DNA from: Peptostreptococcaceae bacterium oral taxon 113 str. W5053
GTDB lineage: Bacteria; Bacillota; Clostridia; Tissierellales; Peptoniphilaceae
Length of the DNA: 64,000 nucleotides
Assembly (NCBI GenBank): GCA_000467935.1
Contig: KI259834.1
Span: 62,001 to 126,000, forward strand
Direction of reading: 5' to 3'
The translations under genes were made by a program, and so were the position numbers. The notes below the pieces were generated by a model. The model had not been told where the DNA came from, did no database searches, and worked only from the letters and a program-made list of their open reading frames with translations. The number at the start of each line of letters is the position of its first letter. The stretch's first letter is position 1. This document shows positions 8,816-17,008 of this stretch, piece after piece.

Positions 8816-9088
8816 TTATTCCTCGGGAAGAAGAATCTTACTCATGACTTTTTCCATTATTTGTTGGCTGGTGGCACGATGAATGGATTCGCCTTCAATA
8901 ATGACTACGGGGCTGATTCGATCCGTTTTGCAGTTGTCACTGCAAGGGACAGCCTCAATTTCCAAAATTTCCTCATTAAATCGCCATGGTTCCGCTAAGC
9001 GGAGTTCCTCCAAACTTTCCAATTGTTCCAAAATATTCATTGCTCCGTAAAGCATACATCTGGAACCCATATGTACCTGTACTTTCAT
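8816..9088 (-). CDS. Small NuoE/ferredoxin-like Cys protein beside the hydrogenase
   Basis: This 90-residue protein has cysteines at about positions 11 (GSRCMLYGA) and in VPCSDNC, followed by SPVVIIEGE. The layout resembles thioredoxin-fold [2Fe-2S] proteins of the NuoE/HydC type, but only three cysteines align, so the usual fourth ligand is missing or replaced. It lies 17 bases upstream of the hydrogenase on the same strand, so it may be an electron-transfer or accessory partner. The assignment is by pattern and context only. Confidence 0.6.
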   Translation of the reverse strand: MKVQVHMGSRCMLYGAMNILEQLESLEELRLAEPWRFNEEILEIEAVPCSDNCKTDRISPVVIIEGESIHRATSQQIMEKVMSKILLPEE

Positions 9089-9322
9089 AATCCGACGCCT
9101 CCTTTATATTTTTTCGGATAAATAAAAGGTCAAAAACAAGGAGAATTCCTGGAATGCAAGCTGCCTTCTTGCCATTTAAAAAATCTGAAACATCCAAATT
9201 CTCTCGAATGACCGTTGAAAAACTTCTTCTTGATAATATTATAGCAATTTAGAGAAATACTTCAATTGAATAGATGAAAAAGAAGGACAATTGTGATATG
9301 ATTTATTATAAAGGAGGACAAT

Positions 9323-9937
9323 ATGAAAAAGGTATTAAGTCTATGTCTGCTTCTGATATTGGTATCCTGTACAGGAAGAACAGACTCGAAAGATATAGCG
9401 ACGGATGCTGACCGACCACAGGCAAGTTCAGAAGAAAGTCAATCGACAACGGAAGAAGCGGATATCATTTCGACCAAAACCGGAGAAGAAATTTCTGTAA
9501 AATCGAATGAAATTGAATATCCCGGTGAACTTCCCGCACGAAAATCTGAAAAAGAATTGGCCATTCTTTATCGAATCGGAGAGGGGGACTTGCCGGATTT
9601 AAACGCCATGGGACTATATACATTCACATTTTTCTACGAAGGAGATCAAGGAGCGGATCGATTTATTATTTTTCCACGCTATAAAAATACACATATCGAT
9701 ATTTATGCATTAACCTTTGATACGGACAATCGGAAAATGATGGAGAAATTGGAGCCGATGTTTACCCATATGCTCAAAGATAAAGAAGTTTTTGTACTCT
9801 CTTACAAGCTGCGGGAGGATGAACCGAAAATCTCCGTACGAATTACGGCGGATGAAAAAGAATGTCGTTGGGTTCCCATGAAAGAGGAAGAAAATTTTAA
9901 TTTGCCGGAAGAAATTGGTCATTGGATAAAAGAATAA
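9323..9937 (+). CDS. Hypothetical lipoprotein
   Basis: The product has 204 residues. The signal ends in LVSC (MKKVLSLCLLLILVSC), followed by a Ser/Thr/Glu-rich linker and a globular C-terminal part (LYTFTFFYEGDQGADRF, YALTFDTDN). An AAGGAGG site sits just upstream of the start. No family was recognised. It is probably anchored on the outer membrane face, and a bidirectional hairpin follows. Confidence 0.7.
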   Translation: MKKVLSLCLLLILVSCTGRTDSKDIATDADRPQASSEESQSTTEEADIISTKTGEEISVKSNEIEYPGELPARKSEKELAILYRIGEGDLPDLNAMGLYTFTFFYEGDQGADRFIIFPRYKNTHIDIYALTFDTDNRKMMEKLEPMFTHMLKDKEVFVLSYKLREDEPKISVRITADEKECRWVPMKEEENFNLPEEIGHWIKE

Positions 9938-10006
9938 AAAAACGCCTTGGATTCCTAAAATAAGAGAATCTCGAAAAGGTAAAATTCAGGACTGTAATCA
10001 ATTTTT

Positions 10007-10051
10007 ATATCCTCTTGGATGAGATTAATATTCATCCAAGAGGATATTTTA
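10007..10051. terminator. Bidirectional terminator hairpin
   Basis: A perfect 16-bp stem (ATATCCTCTTGGATGA with its complement at 10032-10047) has a 9-base loop. T-runs on both strands terminate the lipoprotein gene and mark the left edge of the RiPP island. Confidence 0.8.
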
Positions 10052-10092
10052 TGGTGTAAAAATGAATCGGAGCGAGATTTATCTTGTCCCGA

Positions 10093-10122
10093 TTGGTTTA
10101 TAGCGGTCAAATACGCTATAAT
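10093..10122 (+). promoter_or_regulatory. Candidate promoter of the RiPP-island regulator
   Basis: TTGGTT (10093-10098), an 18-base spacer and TATAAT (10117-10122). The transcript would have a leader of roughly 175 bases before the regulator start at 10306. Confidence 0.45.
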
Positions 10123-10193
10123 AGTTATCAAAGATGAAGAAAATATTGTAATTGTAGACGAAAAACGAAAATAAAAAAACGCAGGCGGTTGAG

Positions 10194-10262
10194 ATGTATT
10201 TTGAGATATACGAAAATTACCCCTATCCAATTGAAACGAAAGAACAGTTTAATCTTTTATAG
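10194..10262 (+). CDS. Candidate 22-codon leader ORF
   Basis: An ATG at 10194 after an AGGCGG site encodes MYFEIYENYPYPIETKEQFN plus two Leu and a stop. It lies between the promoter and the regulator start. It could be a leader peptide or chance; there is no family evidence. Confidence 0.2.
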   Translation: MYFEIYENYPYPIETKEQFNLL

Positions 10263-10305
10263 CAGTGTATATTTTCATGCTTTAAGCGGAATTGGAGGTT
10301 TGAAA

Positions 10306-12132
10306 TTGGAAAAACTTACCATAGGAAAATTGATAGAGTATCAAATGAATAAAAAAGGCATAAATATGGAAAAACTGGTGGAAGGATTATGCTCCATAAC
10401 ATCGCTTAAGAGGTTGATCCAAGGAGATACCATACAAAGTTTTTTTCTGATGGAAAGAATTATAGAAAGACTTGGATTGTCGGTCAATAAAATTTCGCTT
10501 TTGCATAATGAAAAAGAAGATGAGCTTTTTATCCGAAGGGGGATTATCGGCAAACTCCTTACAAAAGGGGATTATGACCGGGCGGAAAAATTACTGTCAA
10601 ACTATAAGGAAGCGGCAGACTTAAGCAATACTCTACAATTGCAGTATGTGTACGAGGTAGAGGGAATTATTGCAACCAAAAGAGATGGAAAAGCGAAAGA
10701 AGCTTTGCAGCTGTTTTGCAAGGCTTTGGACTGCACGGTGAATATGTTTGCGGTAAAAAATATCCATCGCTTTCTCTTGGGAGAAGAAGAAATGATTTTG
10801 GTTCTTCTTATCCTGAGAGAAACCATACGCGTAAAAAACGAAGACATCAACAGATATGGGGAAAGCCTGTTAAGCTATGTGGATAAGCATTTTGAAGACG
10901 AGGAAGTGAAAGTAAATGTTTACAGTAAGTTGGCTTGGGTTTTGGGAGAAAGCTTTATTCAAAATCAAATGCATAAAGAAGCTTTGGAACTGACTCTGCA
11001 AGGGGTGGAATATTTGACCGCAAACGGACTGTTACTCCATTTGCCGCAGTTTTTAGACAGAGTTTTGTCTTTGACTTTGAAGACGGATAAGGACATGCAC
11101 TCGTCCTGGAAGAAAAAAAGAGATGCCCTAAAAGAGCTTTATGAAGAATATAACGAACCTTGGGAAACGGAGGATATCAGGCTGTGGGAAAGTTACAGAC
11201 AAAACGGTATATATCTGATATCCGAACTTTTAAAAGATGAAAGAAATCTGGCGGGATACTCACAGGAGGAACTTGCGGAAAATATCGGAATTGATGTAAA
11301 GACAATATCCAGAATAGAAAGCGGAAAATCCAAACCCAAAAAAGGGACATTGCAGTCTATCAAAGAGCATTTTAATATAGAAAGAGATATTTTTCAGACA
11401 AGGCTGGCAGCGGACAGCTTCTTTTTGCTTGAAATGGAAAGGGATATCTCAAGATTTTCTTCACAACATAGAAATAAAGAAGCGGAAACTCTCTTTAAAG
11501 TATTAAAAAAACAACTGTCTTTGGAGTATAAAATAAACAGGCAGTATATCCGCTTTATGGAGGCTTTGTTTGATTATGTGTTTAAAAGAAAGGATACGGA
11601 AAAAATATTAAAAAAATTGGAAAAGGCATTCTGCATAACCAGGACAAAAAGACATTTGGAAAATATCGGAGAGTTTGTAACCACGAATTTGGAAGCCAGA
11701 ATTATCAATCTTATGGCTATATGTTATGAAAAATTAGGAGATAAAGGAAAAAGCATTCATTTGTTGGAAAAAACCATCAAAGGTTATGAGAAAAGTAAGA
11801 CGGCATTAAAGTATCACCGAATACCGTTAGGTTTACTATATACAAATTTATGTATTTCTTATGAAGAAAGCGATCGATTTGAGGACGCATTGAAATTGGC
11901 GGACAAGGTGATTGGATATTATTTACAATATAAAAGAGGAGACAAATTGGGAATTTTGGTAGCACAAAAAATCTACACGCTCAACAGGAAGACGGACGAC
12001 AGGACAACAGGAAAAACGAAATATCAACAGGCTTATCGGTTGATGGAACTGATGCAAGCGGGAGAAAGGACAAAAGTCCAAATAAAGAAATTGTATAAAG
12101 ATTGGTATGGAGAAGAGCTTTATGTCAATTAG
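10306..12132 (+). CDS. RRNPP-like regulator with two HTH modules and TPR-like repeats
   Basis: The product has about 608 residues. The start is taken as TTG at 10306 because GGAGG lies 7 bases upstream. An N-terminal HTH-like stretch (LTIGKLIEYQMNKKG) is followed by about 240 residues of helical repeats. A second, clear Cro/XRE HTH lies near residues 302-360 (SQEELAENIGIDVKTISRIE), with a second helical-repeat block to the end. HTH plus TPR is the design of peptide-binding RRNPP regulators (PlcR, NprR, Rgg-like). The convergent secreted-peptide gene 4 bases downstream fits a receptor and pheromone pair, and the RiPP precursor follows. The family call is good; that it controls the cluster is inferred. 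Confidence 0.75.
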   Translation: MEKLTIGKLIEYQMNKKGINMEKLVEGLCSITSLKRLIQGDTIQSFFLMERIIERLGLSVNKISLLHNEKEDELFIRRGIIGKLLTKGDYDRAEKLLSNYKEAADLSNTLQLQYVYEVEGIIATKRDGKAKEALQLFCKALDCTVNMFAVKNIHRFLLGEEEMILVLLILRETIRVKNEDINRYGESLLSYVDKHFEDEEVKVNVYSKLAWVLGESFIQNQMHKEALELTLQGVEYLTANGLLLHLPQFLDRVLSLTLKTDKDMHSSWKKKRDALKELYEEYNEPWETEDIRLWESYRQNGIYLISELLKDERNLAGYSQEELAENIGIDVKTISRIESGKSKPKKGTLQSIKEHFNIERDIFQTRLAADSFFLLEMERDISRFSSQHRNKEAETLFKVLKKQLSLEYKINRQYIRFMEALFDYVFKRKDTEKILKKLEKAFCITRTKRHLENIGEFVTTNLEARIINLMAICYEKLGDKGKSIHLLEKTIKGYEKSKTALKYHRIPLGLLYTNLCISYEESDRFEDALKLADKVIGYYLQYKRGDKLGILVAQKIYTLNRKTDDRTTGKTKYQQAYRLMELMQAGERTKVQIKKLYKDWYGEELYVN

Positions 12133-12136
12133 CAGA

Positions 12137-12307
12137 TTAATATTCGCTGGTTTCCTTTGGTAATCCGGCTATAGAAAACGGATTGGAATAGGAATAGGCA
12201 TTGGTGTAAACTTTATCGTTTTTAAAGTGAAGAACCGATCCGGCGGTATAGAGCGTAAATCCTGTTAATATCATGCCTAAAATAATTTTTTTCAATTGCT
12301 TTTTCAT
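12137..12307 (-). CDS. Candidate secreted signalling-peptide precursor
   Basis: This 56-residue peptide starts at an ATG at 12307 with AAGGAGG seven bases upstream. A basic N-terminus (MKKQLKKI) precedes a hydrophobic export segment (ILGMILTGFTLYTAG). A polar tail ends in SNPFSIAGLPKETSEY. This is the shape of Phr/PapR/SHP-type pheromone precursors: export signal plus C-terminal pro-peptide trimmed to a short signal. It converges on the HTH/TPR regulator with a 4-base gap and is divergent from the RiPP precursor, so it is well placed to be that regulator's ligand. No homologue was checked. Confidence 0.65.
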   Translation of the reverse strand: MKKQLKKIILGMILTGFTLYTAGSVLHFKNDKVYTNAYSYSNPFSIAGLPKETSEY

Positions 12308-12468
12308 AAAAAGAACCTCCTTAAATTAAAATTTGATTAAGGAGATAATAGTATGGTGGAGTTCTTATATAAAGTGTATGATGATTGCATCAGCTGATAA
12401 AATCTATATTTATTAAAAAAATTATAGGTATAGAATACAAAATTAATTTATAAAAGGAGGAGAACAAT
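12308..12468. promoter_or_regulatory. Divergent control region of peptide and RiPP precursor genes
   Basis: This 161-base AT-rich region must hold promoters for the minus-strand peptide gene and the plus-strand precursor. TATAGA at 12429-12434 is a possible -10 for the precursor, but no good -35 is seen, which would fit activator dependence. A 14-codon ORF with an AAGGAG site lies at 12353-12397. Confidence 0.4.
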
Positions 12469-12633
12469 ATGCAAAATGAAAAGAAATTTAATAAGAAAGT
12501 GATTAGTGTGGTAGATGAATTAAGAGAACTTGGATTAGAGGCATATGAGACAACTACTGAAACAATGCTTGAAGAAATGGGAGCAAGTATTGGAGCAAGC
12601 GGATGTTGTTCGGTGATAGTTCAAGTGAAATAA
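12469..12633 (+). CDS. Thiopeptide-type RiPP precursor peptide
   Basis: The precursor has 54 residues, with AAAGGAGGAG before the ATG. The leader of about 39 residues is acidic in its second half (LGLEAYETTTETMLEEMGA) and closely resembles the end of the thiocillin/micrococcin precursor leader (…MGA before core Ser). The predicted core is SIGASGCCSVIVQVK: three Ser (40, 44, 48) and two adjacent Cys (46, 47), then an unmodifiable VIVQVK tail. Downstream genes supply Ser dehydration (LanB), Cys cyclisation (YcaO with partner), oxidation to thiazole (SagB) and a possible [4+2] pyridine synthase. Precursor identity is strong from position and leader; the exact cleavage site is inferred. Confidence 0.85.
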   Translation: MQNEKKFNKKVISVVDELRELGLEAYETTTETMLEEMGASIGASGCCSVIVQVK

Positions 12634-12651
12634 ATCAACACTATATTATCT

Positions 12652-12689
12652 GCTACTATCCTGTACTTTTGGATAGTAGCAATTTTTTT
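12652..12689 (+). terminator. Intra-operon hairpin after the RiPP precursor
   Basis: A perfect 10-bp stem (GCTACTATCC with GGATAGTAGC at 12671-12680), a 9-base loop and a T7 run lie between precursor stop and lanB. Such partial terminators favour precursor mRNA over enzyme mRNA in RiPP operons. Confidence 0.8.
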
Positions 12690-12703
12690 AAGGAGAAAAG
12701 TAT

Positions 12704-15433
12704 ATGAAATTTCGTATTCCTAACCTTTCCATAAGGTATGCTGATGAGATATTTATGTCAGATAATTTAGTAAAGACAATTGATAAAATGCTTAAAGAAA
12801 AAATTATAAGACGAATTCTGTGTTTTCATAATCTATCTGTTATAGAGGAATGGGAAAAAAATAAATCAAATGAAACAGCTGAGATAATTTCAAAGTATAT
12901 AATAAGGATGGCAAGCAGAACAACGATAAATCAATTATTTGGTGTAATGGTTGCTGAGAAAGTGAAAAAAAAAGAGGAATATTTTTTGTCAAAAGAATAT
13001 GTGAGAGATTTACTTATAAAAAAAATAACAGAATATTATTATAAAAAAATAATAATCTACAGAATAGGTAATTTATTGAAAAGAGAAAATGATAATTACA
13101 GCATTTATACTTATATGGATACAAAGAGAAAGTTAATAATAATACCAAAAGTGAGCTTATTAGGTAAAATGTTGCTATTTATAGATGAAAATAAGACAGT
13201 TTCAGGAGATAAACTTTATGAATTTATGAAGAATAATGGGTTGGAAGAAAATTCAGTAAAGAGGATAATAGAAGAATTTATTATAAACAGAATTATTGTA
13301 ACAAACATTGATTTAGAAAAGAATGTATTTGGAGAAACAGTATTATCTGAGGAAGTAAAAAAAATACTTGAGTATAACGATATAAAAGAGATTAAAGAAT
13401 TAGAAAAAGAAATAACAGGTTTAAACAGATTGGAAATAGAAGAGTATATAAAAAAAATAAAATTAATAAATCGGACGGCATATAACTTAATAGGAAAAAA
13501 AGTACATTACAGGATTGTAAATGGTCACAGTAAGAGCAAAATAGAGTTTATTTCTAATAAAGCATTTAATATGGGTAAGCGGGTGAAGTGTTTTTTTACG
13601 GCATTAGGTAGCATAGAAGATTGGTACGTAAAAATAAAAAATTATGAGGAAGTATTTAAAGATAGGTATGGTTTATTCCAAGGGGTTTCTTTTACTGAGG
13701 CATTGGAATTGTATAGAAAGATAAGTGAATCAGATATTAATGATAACAGGAGAGAGGGGTTATTTAAATGGTTTGAGAGTAAAATAAACGAAATAAATGA
13801 ACTTAAAAATGTAGAGCTTATTCTTTCTGATAGTGATGTAGATGAAATAATAAAAAAATGTGGAATTATCAAAAGAAGTAAGGAAGGAGTCTTTGATTTT
13901 AAATATGAGAGGGACGGGAATAATATTATAGCTTCAAATATAGCTTTTTCTCCGTCTGATGCATTATTCAGAGCTTATTTAGATGAAGGTGAGCTAATGG
14001 AATATAAAAAAGATGAAAGTGATTATATATATTACTGTCCAAGATGTTTAGCAGATATTGGTTGGATAAAAGGGGAAAATGGTAGAAGAAAGCTCCGAAT
14101 AGACGGTTTTAATGAGAATGAAATCGATATAAATAATATAATATTTGTAGCAGATTACAGTGGAATTCATCTTGTAGATAAAAATAACAATAGAGAGATC
14201 TTTCCCGTAAATCCTACCATGAAAGGTTTTGATTACCAGATAGAGAGTATGGCTATAGAATTTTTAGATTTTTTTGGAAGATATAAAAATCAAATGCCAT
14301 CAACAAGTATTCCTATAGAAATTGAAATGCATAATATTATCCCAAGAATAAGATATAAAAACATAATTGTATCATCTAGAAAGTGGATAATAAAGACGAA
14401 TAAAATTTTTTCTTTGGGTATTGAAAAGACGTTAGAAAGTTATGGAGTTGACAGATATGTGTATTGGATAGGTGAAAAAGGAGAAAAAAAATATTTGGAT
14501 ACGAATTCCAGTTTGGTGAAAAAATGGTTGAGTTCTTATTCTAAAAATCATACTTATATTATACTAACAGAGGTGTGGAAAAGAGATTTTATCATGGACT
14601 GTATTATTAATGTAAAGTTTGAAAAGGAGAAAGAAGAGAATTATTATGGTTTTTTTAAAGAGAAAATCAAAGATTATCAAAATAATGAATATTTATCTTG
14701 GCATATTTATTATCAAACAGAAAAATTGAAAGACATAAAAGGTAAATTACATGAATATTTGAAAAGTAATGGACATAGATTCTTTTTTATATATTATGTT
14801 GAAAAAAAGAGAAATGTACTTAGATTAAGAATAAAACGGGATGTGTTTGACAAAACATATGCATTTATGCAGAATTTAAAAACCAATGAAATAATAGAAG
14901 ATTTTAAGCTTTGTACATATGAACCGGAGATAGTTCGTTATGGAGGATATGAATATATAAAACGATTGGAAGAGGTGTTTGAGGAAGAATCAAATTTGGC
15001 AATAAAAACAATGATTAACAAAGAAGAGCTTGAAATAACTATTAGGCAGATAGCTATAATAATAGGTATGATGGAAAATATCCTAGATAAGGGAGAAAGG
15101 GAAATTTTTGCAAGAAAATATGATAGACTTTCGAGAAAAGAAAGGGAATTTTTTAAAAAAAATAAAGAAGTATTATATGAAGGTATTGAAATATACAAAA
15201 AAGAAATTGGAAGAAAATTAAAAGTTGTTGATGACAAAATAAAGATAATTTTAGAAGAAATAAAGAAAAAAAATGATGAAATATATGTGGAATATATCAT
15301 ATCATCATTAATCCATATGAGGCTTAATAGATTTACAGGAATATCTAAAGAAAGAGAACAACGAAGTTTTGATATTTTAGGACATTATTATAAGGAAAGG
15401 AGAAGGGATGAATTTCAAACAGGTAATATTTGA
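12704..15433 (+). CDS. Full-length LanB-type dehydratase
   Basis: The product has 909 residues. The N-terminal glutamylation domain shows the family's opening (MKFRIPNLSIR) and RMASRTTINQLFGV near residues 68-81, the counterpart of the Rx(T)PFGLFaGv signature. IEMHNIIPRIRYKN near residue 545 matches the LPR motif region. The C-terminal elimination domain (about 645-900) has HRFFFIYYVEKKRNVLRLRI, YEPEIVRYGGYEYIKRLEEVF and LIHMRLNRFTGI, all SpaB_C landmarks. It would use glutamyl-tRNA to convert core Ser to dehydroalanine. In most thiopeptide clusters these two activities are on separate proteins; here they are fused, as in class I lantibiotics. The DNA is visibly much richer in A/T than flanking genes. 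Confidence 0.88.
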   Translation: MKFRIPNLSIRYADEIFMSDNLVKTIDKMLKEKIIRRILCFHNLSVIEEWEKNKSNETAEIISKYIIRMASRTTINQLFGVMVAEKVKKKEEYFLSKEYVRDLLIKKITEYYYKKIIIYRIGNLLKRENDNYSIYTYMDTKRKLIIIPKVSLLGKMLLFIDENKTVSGDKLYEFMKNNGLEENSVKRIIEEFIINRIIVTNIDLEKNVFGETVLSEEVKKILEYNDIKEIKELEKEITGLNRLEIEEYIKKIKLINRTAYNLIGKKVHYRIVNGHSKSKIEFISNKAFNMGKRVKCFFTALGSIEDWYVKIKNYEEVFKDRYGLFQGVSFTEALELYRKISESDINDNRREGLFKWFESKINEINELKNVELILSDSDVDEIIKKCGIIKRSKEGVFDFKYERDGNNIIASNIAFSPSDALFRAYLDEGELMEYKKDESDYIYYCPRCLADIGWIKGENGRRKLRIDGFNENEIDINNIIFVADYSGIHLVDKNNNREIFPVNPTMKGFDYQIESMAIEFLDFFGRYKNQMPSTSIPIEIEMHNIIPRIRYKNIIVSSRKWIIKTNKIFSLGIEKTLESYGVDRYVYWIGEKGEKKYLDTNSSLVKKWLSSYSKNHTYIILTEVWKRDFIMDCIINVKFEKEKEENYYGFFKEKIKDYQNNEYLSWHIYYQTEKLKDIKGKLHEYLKSNGHRFFFIYYVEKKRNVLRLRIKRDVFDKTYAFMQNLKTNEIIEDFKLCTYEPEIVRYGGYEYIKRLEEVFEEESNLAIKTMINKEELEITIRQIAIIIGMMENILDKGEREIFARKYDRLSRKEREFFKKNKEVLYEGIEIYKKEIGRKLKVVDDKIKIILEEIKKKNDEIYVEYIISSLIHMRLNRFTGISKEREQRSFDILGHYYKERRRDEFQTGNI

Positions 15434-16271
15434 AGGAGACATAAAAAAAAGCAAATCGAAAGTAGAGGCGCTGTTTAATAATGAAAGGTACAGTTTTATA
15501 GATAGGGAGTATGAAGGAGAGCATAGAATAAGACTTAGAGGAATAATAGGGGAAGTGGATAAAATTTATAGCATATTAGGCGATAAGAAAGACTATTTTT
15601 TAAAAGAGGAAGATGGAAATGAGTTTTTTGAAAATATAGAACAATTTATTTTATATTGTACTATTCATCACACAATAGATGATAAGTGGTTTAATCATTA
15701 TTTTGTAAATACTGTAAAATTAAAAAATGTGATAAATTTTTGCAAAGGTATGGCAGAAAGTCTTACAATTCAAAGAGATGAGGGATATAATTCTCATTTT
15801 TCTCATTTTTGGGGATTTTTCCATACTTTAACATCATATCAAAAAAAAGGCATATTAGAAATTTTTAAAAGAAGATATGAAAATATAAAAATTACGAAGG
15901 AGGCTAGTGGGATAGATATTGAAATGTTTTTAAAGATTATAGACCAGATGATATCTGAAGAAAAGATTAATTTTTATTCGCCATTAACAATTGATAAACT
16001 TATTATAAAAAGACAATTTTCCTCGAAATTACATGAGCATACTATGAAAGATGCAGTAAATGCAAGCTTTTATAAGTCTAAGCATTATATTTTTAATAGA
16101 TGGTATTTAAATGCATTATATATAGCATTTATGCTTATGAACATACCAGTTATTGATAAATATTTTATAAATTATGTTATAGCAATGGAAAAATATCCGA
16201 TAAACGAAATCTGTGAGTTATATTTGAAAACTGGAGAAGAAAAATTATGGTTAAAGAAAATCTTTGTGTAA
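15408..16271 (+). CDS. Stand-alone SpaB_C-like protein, candidate [4+2] pyridine synthase
   Basis: This 287-residue protein overlaps lanB by 26 bases. It has SHFSHFWGFF near residue 128 and FNRWYLNALYIAFMLMNIP near residue 228, resembling the stand-alone thiopeptide-type SpaB_C-like proteins (TclM/TbtD class). That class joins two dehydroalanines into a pyridine and expels the leader. Because the neighbouring LanB already has its own elimination domain, a second SpaB_C-like protein is best explained as the cycloaddition enzyme. The sequence is divergent; an accessory elimination domain is the alternative. Confidence 0.6.
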   Translation: MNFKQVIFEGDIKKSKSKVEALFNNERYSFIDREYEGEHRIRLRGIIGEVDKIYSILGDKKDYFLKEEDGNEFFENIEQFILYCTIHHTIDDKWFNHYFVNTVKLKNVINFCKGMAESLTIQRDEGYNSHFSHFWGFFHTLTSYQKKGILEIFKRRYENIKITKEASGIDIEMFLKIIDQMISEEKINFYSPLTIDKLIIKRQFSSKLHEHTMKDAVNASFYKSKHYIFNRWYLNALYIAFMLMNIPVIDKYFINYVIAMEKYPINEICELYLKTGEEKLWLKKIFV

Positions 16272-17008
16272 ATGAAACATTATTTATATCTGAATATGAA
16301 GAATGGATATACATTATAGTTAATGATATGGTATATAAAGTGAGATTATCTGATAAGGAGATAAAAGAATTATATGGTATTATAAAAAAAGTAAGGAAAC
16401 GAGAGAAGGTAAACAAAGAAAGTAGAATATTCAAATTTTTAATGGAAATAGGTGGGATTATAAAAGAAGAAAATTCAATTATAGAAAAAAGAATATTAAT
16501 AAGTTATGTAAAAAATGTGGATGATATTATGGAGTTTAATAAATATTGCAATGAGACCGTGTTGATGTTTGACGGAGATAAGAAAGGATTAAACTTATAT
16601 TTATCGGATAATGAAATAATTTTATCTGTAAAAAAGATTAAAAATGGAAATTTTCTAATACCGACAGAAATACAAAAAGAGCTAATTGTACAGACAATAT
16701 TAAAAAATGAAAAAGAGATTATCTCTATGCTTATGAGAAATTATACTATAGCATTATCGCTGTTTAGTTATGTAAACGGAGTAAGGGTGTTGAAAGATAA
16801 GGTAAGTATTAAAGAAACGGAGAATGCTTTATGTTTTCAACCCTGGTATTTTACACAAAAATTTGATATAGAAAGCAGATATCCAAAAGTATACGTAAGA
16901 TGCGAAATAAATGGGATAGAGTTTGAGGCTGCAGGATATAACATTGATGAAGCTTTGTATTATATAAATAGTGAGTTTATAAGCATGGGGGAAAGCTGTT
17001 ATGAATAA
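16247..17008 (+). CDS. Ocin-ThiF-like partner protein (leader-binding)
   Basis: This 253-residue protein overlaps its neighbours at both ends. Its N-terminal 90 residues have a small beta-alpha pattern (WIYIIVNDMVYKVRLSDKEIKELYGII) like the RRE-type leader-recognition fold. The rest resembles a degenerate E1/ThiF-like protein as found next to YcaO in thiopeptide clusters (TclI/TbtF type). It lacks the ATP and Cys motifs of active E1 enzymes. It would present the precursor to the YcaO enzyme. The call rests on size, order and weak pattern. Confidence 0.55.
   Translation: MVKENLCVNETLFISEYEEWIYIIVNDMVYKVRLSDKEIKELYGIIKKVRKREKVNKESRIFKFLMEIGGIIKEENSIIEKRILISYVKNVDDIMEFNKYCNETVLMFDGDKKGLNLYLSDNEIILSVKKIKNGNFLIPTEIQKELIVQTILKNEKEIISMLMRNYTIALSLFSYVNGVRVLKDKVSIKETENALCFQPWYFTQKFDIESRYPKVYVRCEINGIEFEAAGYNIDEALYYINSEFISMGESCYE

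Noticed and set aside
12353..12397. 14-codon ORF with an AAGGAG site between the divergent peptide and precursor genes
   Set aside because: It is too short, without family or composition support; it may simply reflect an A/G-rich spacer.
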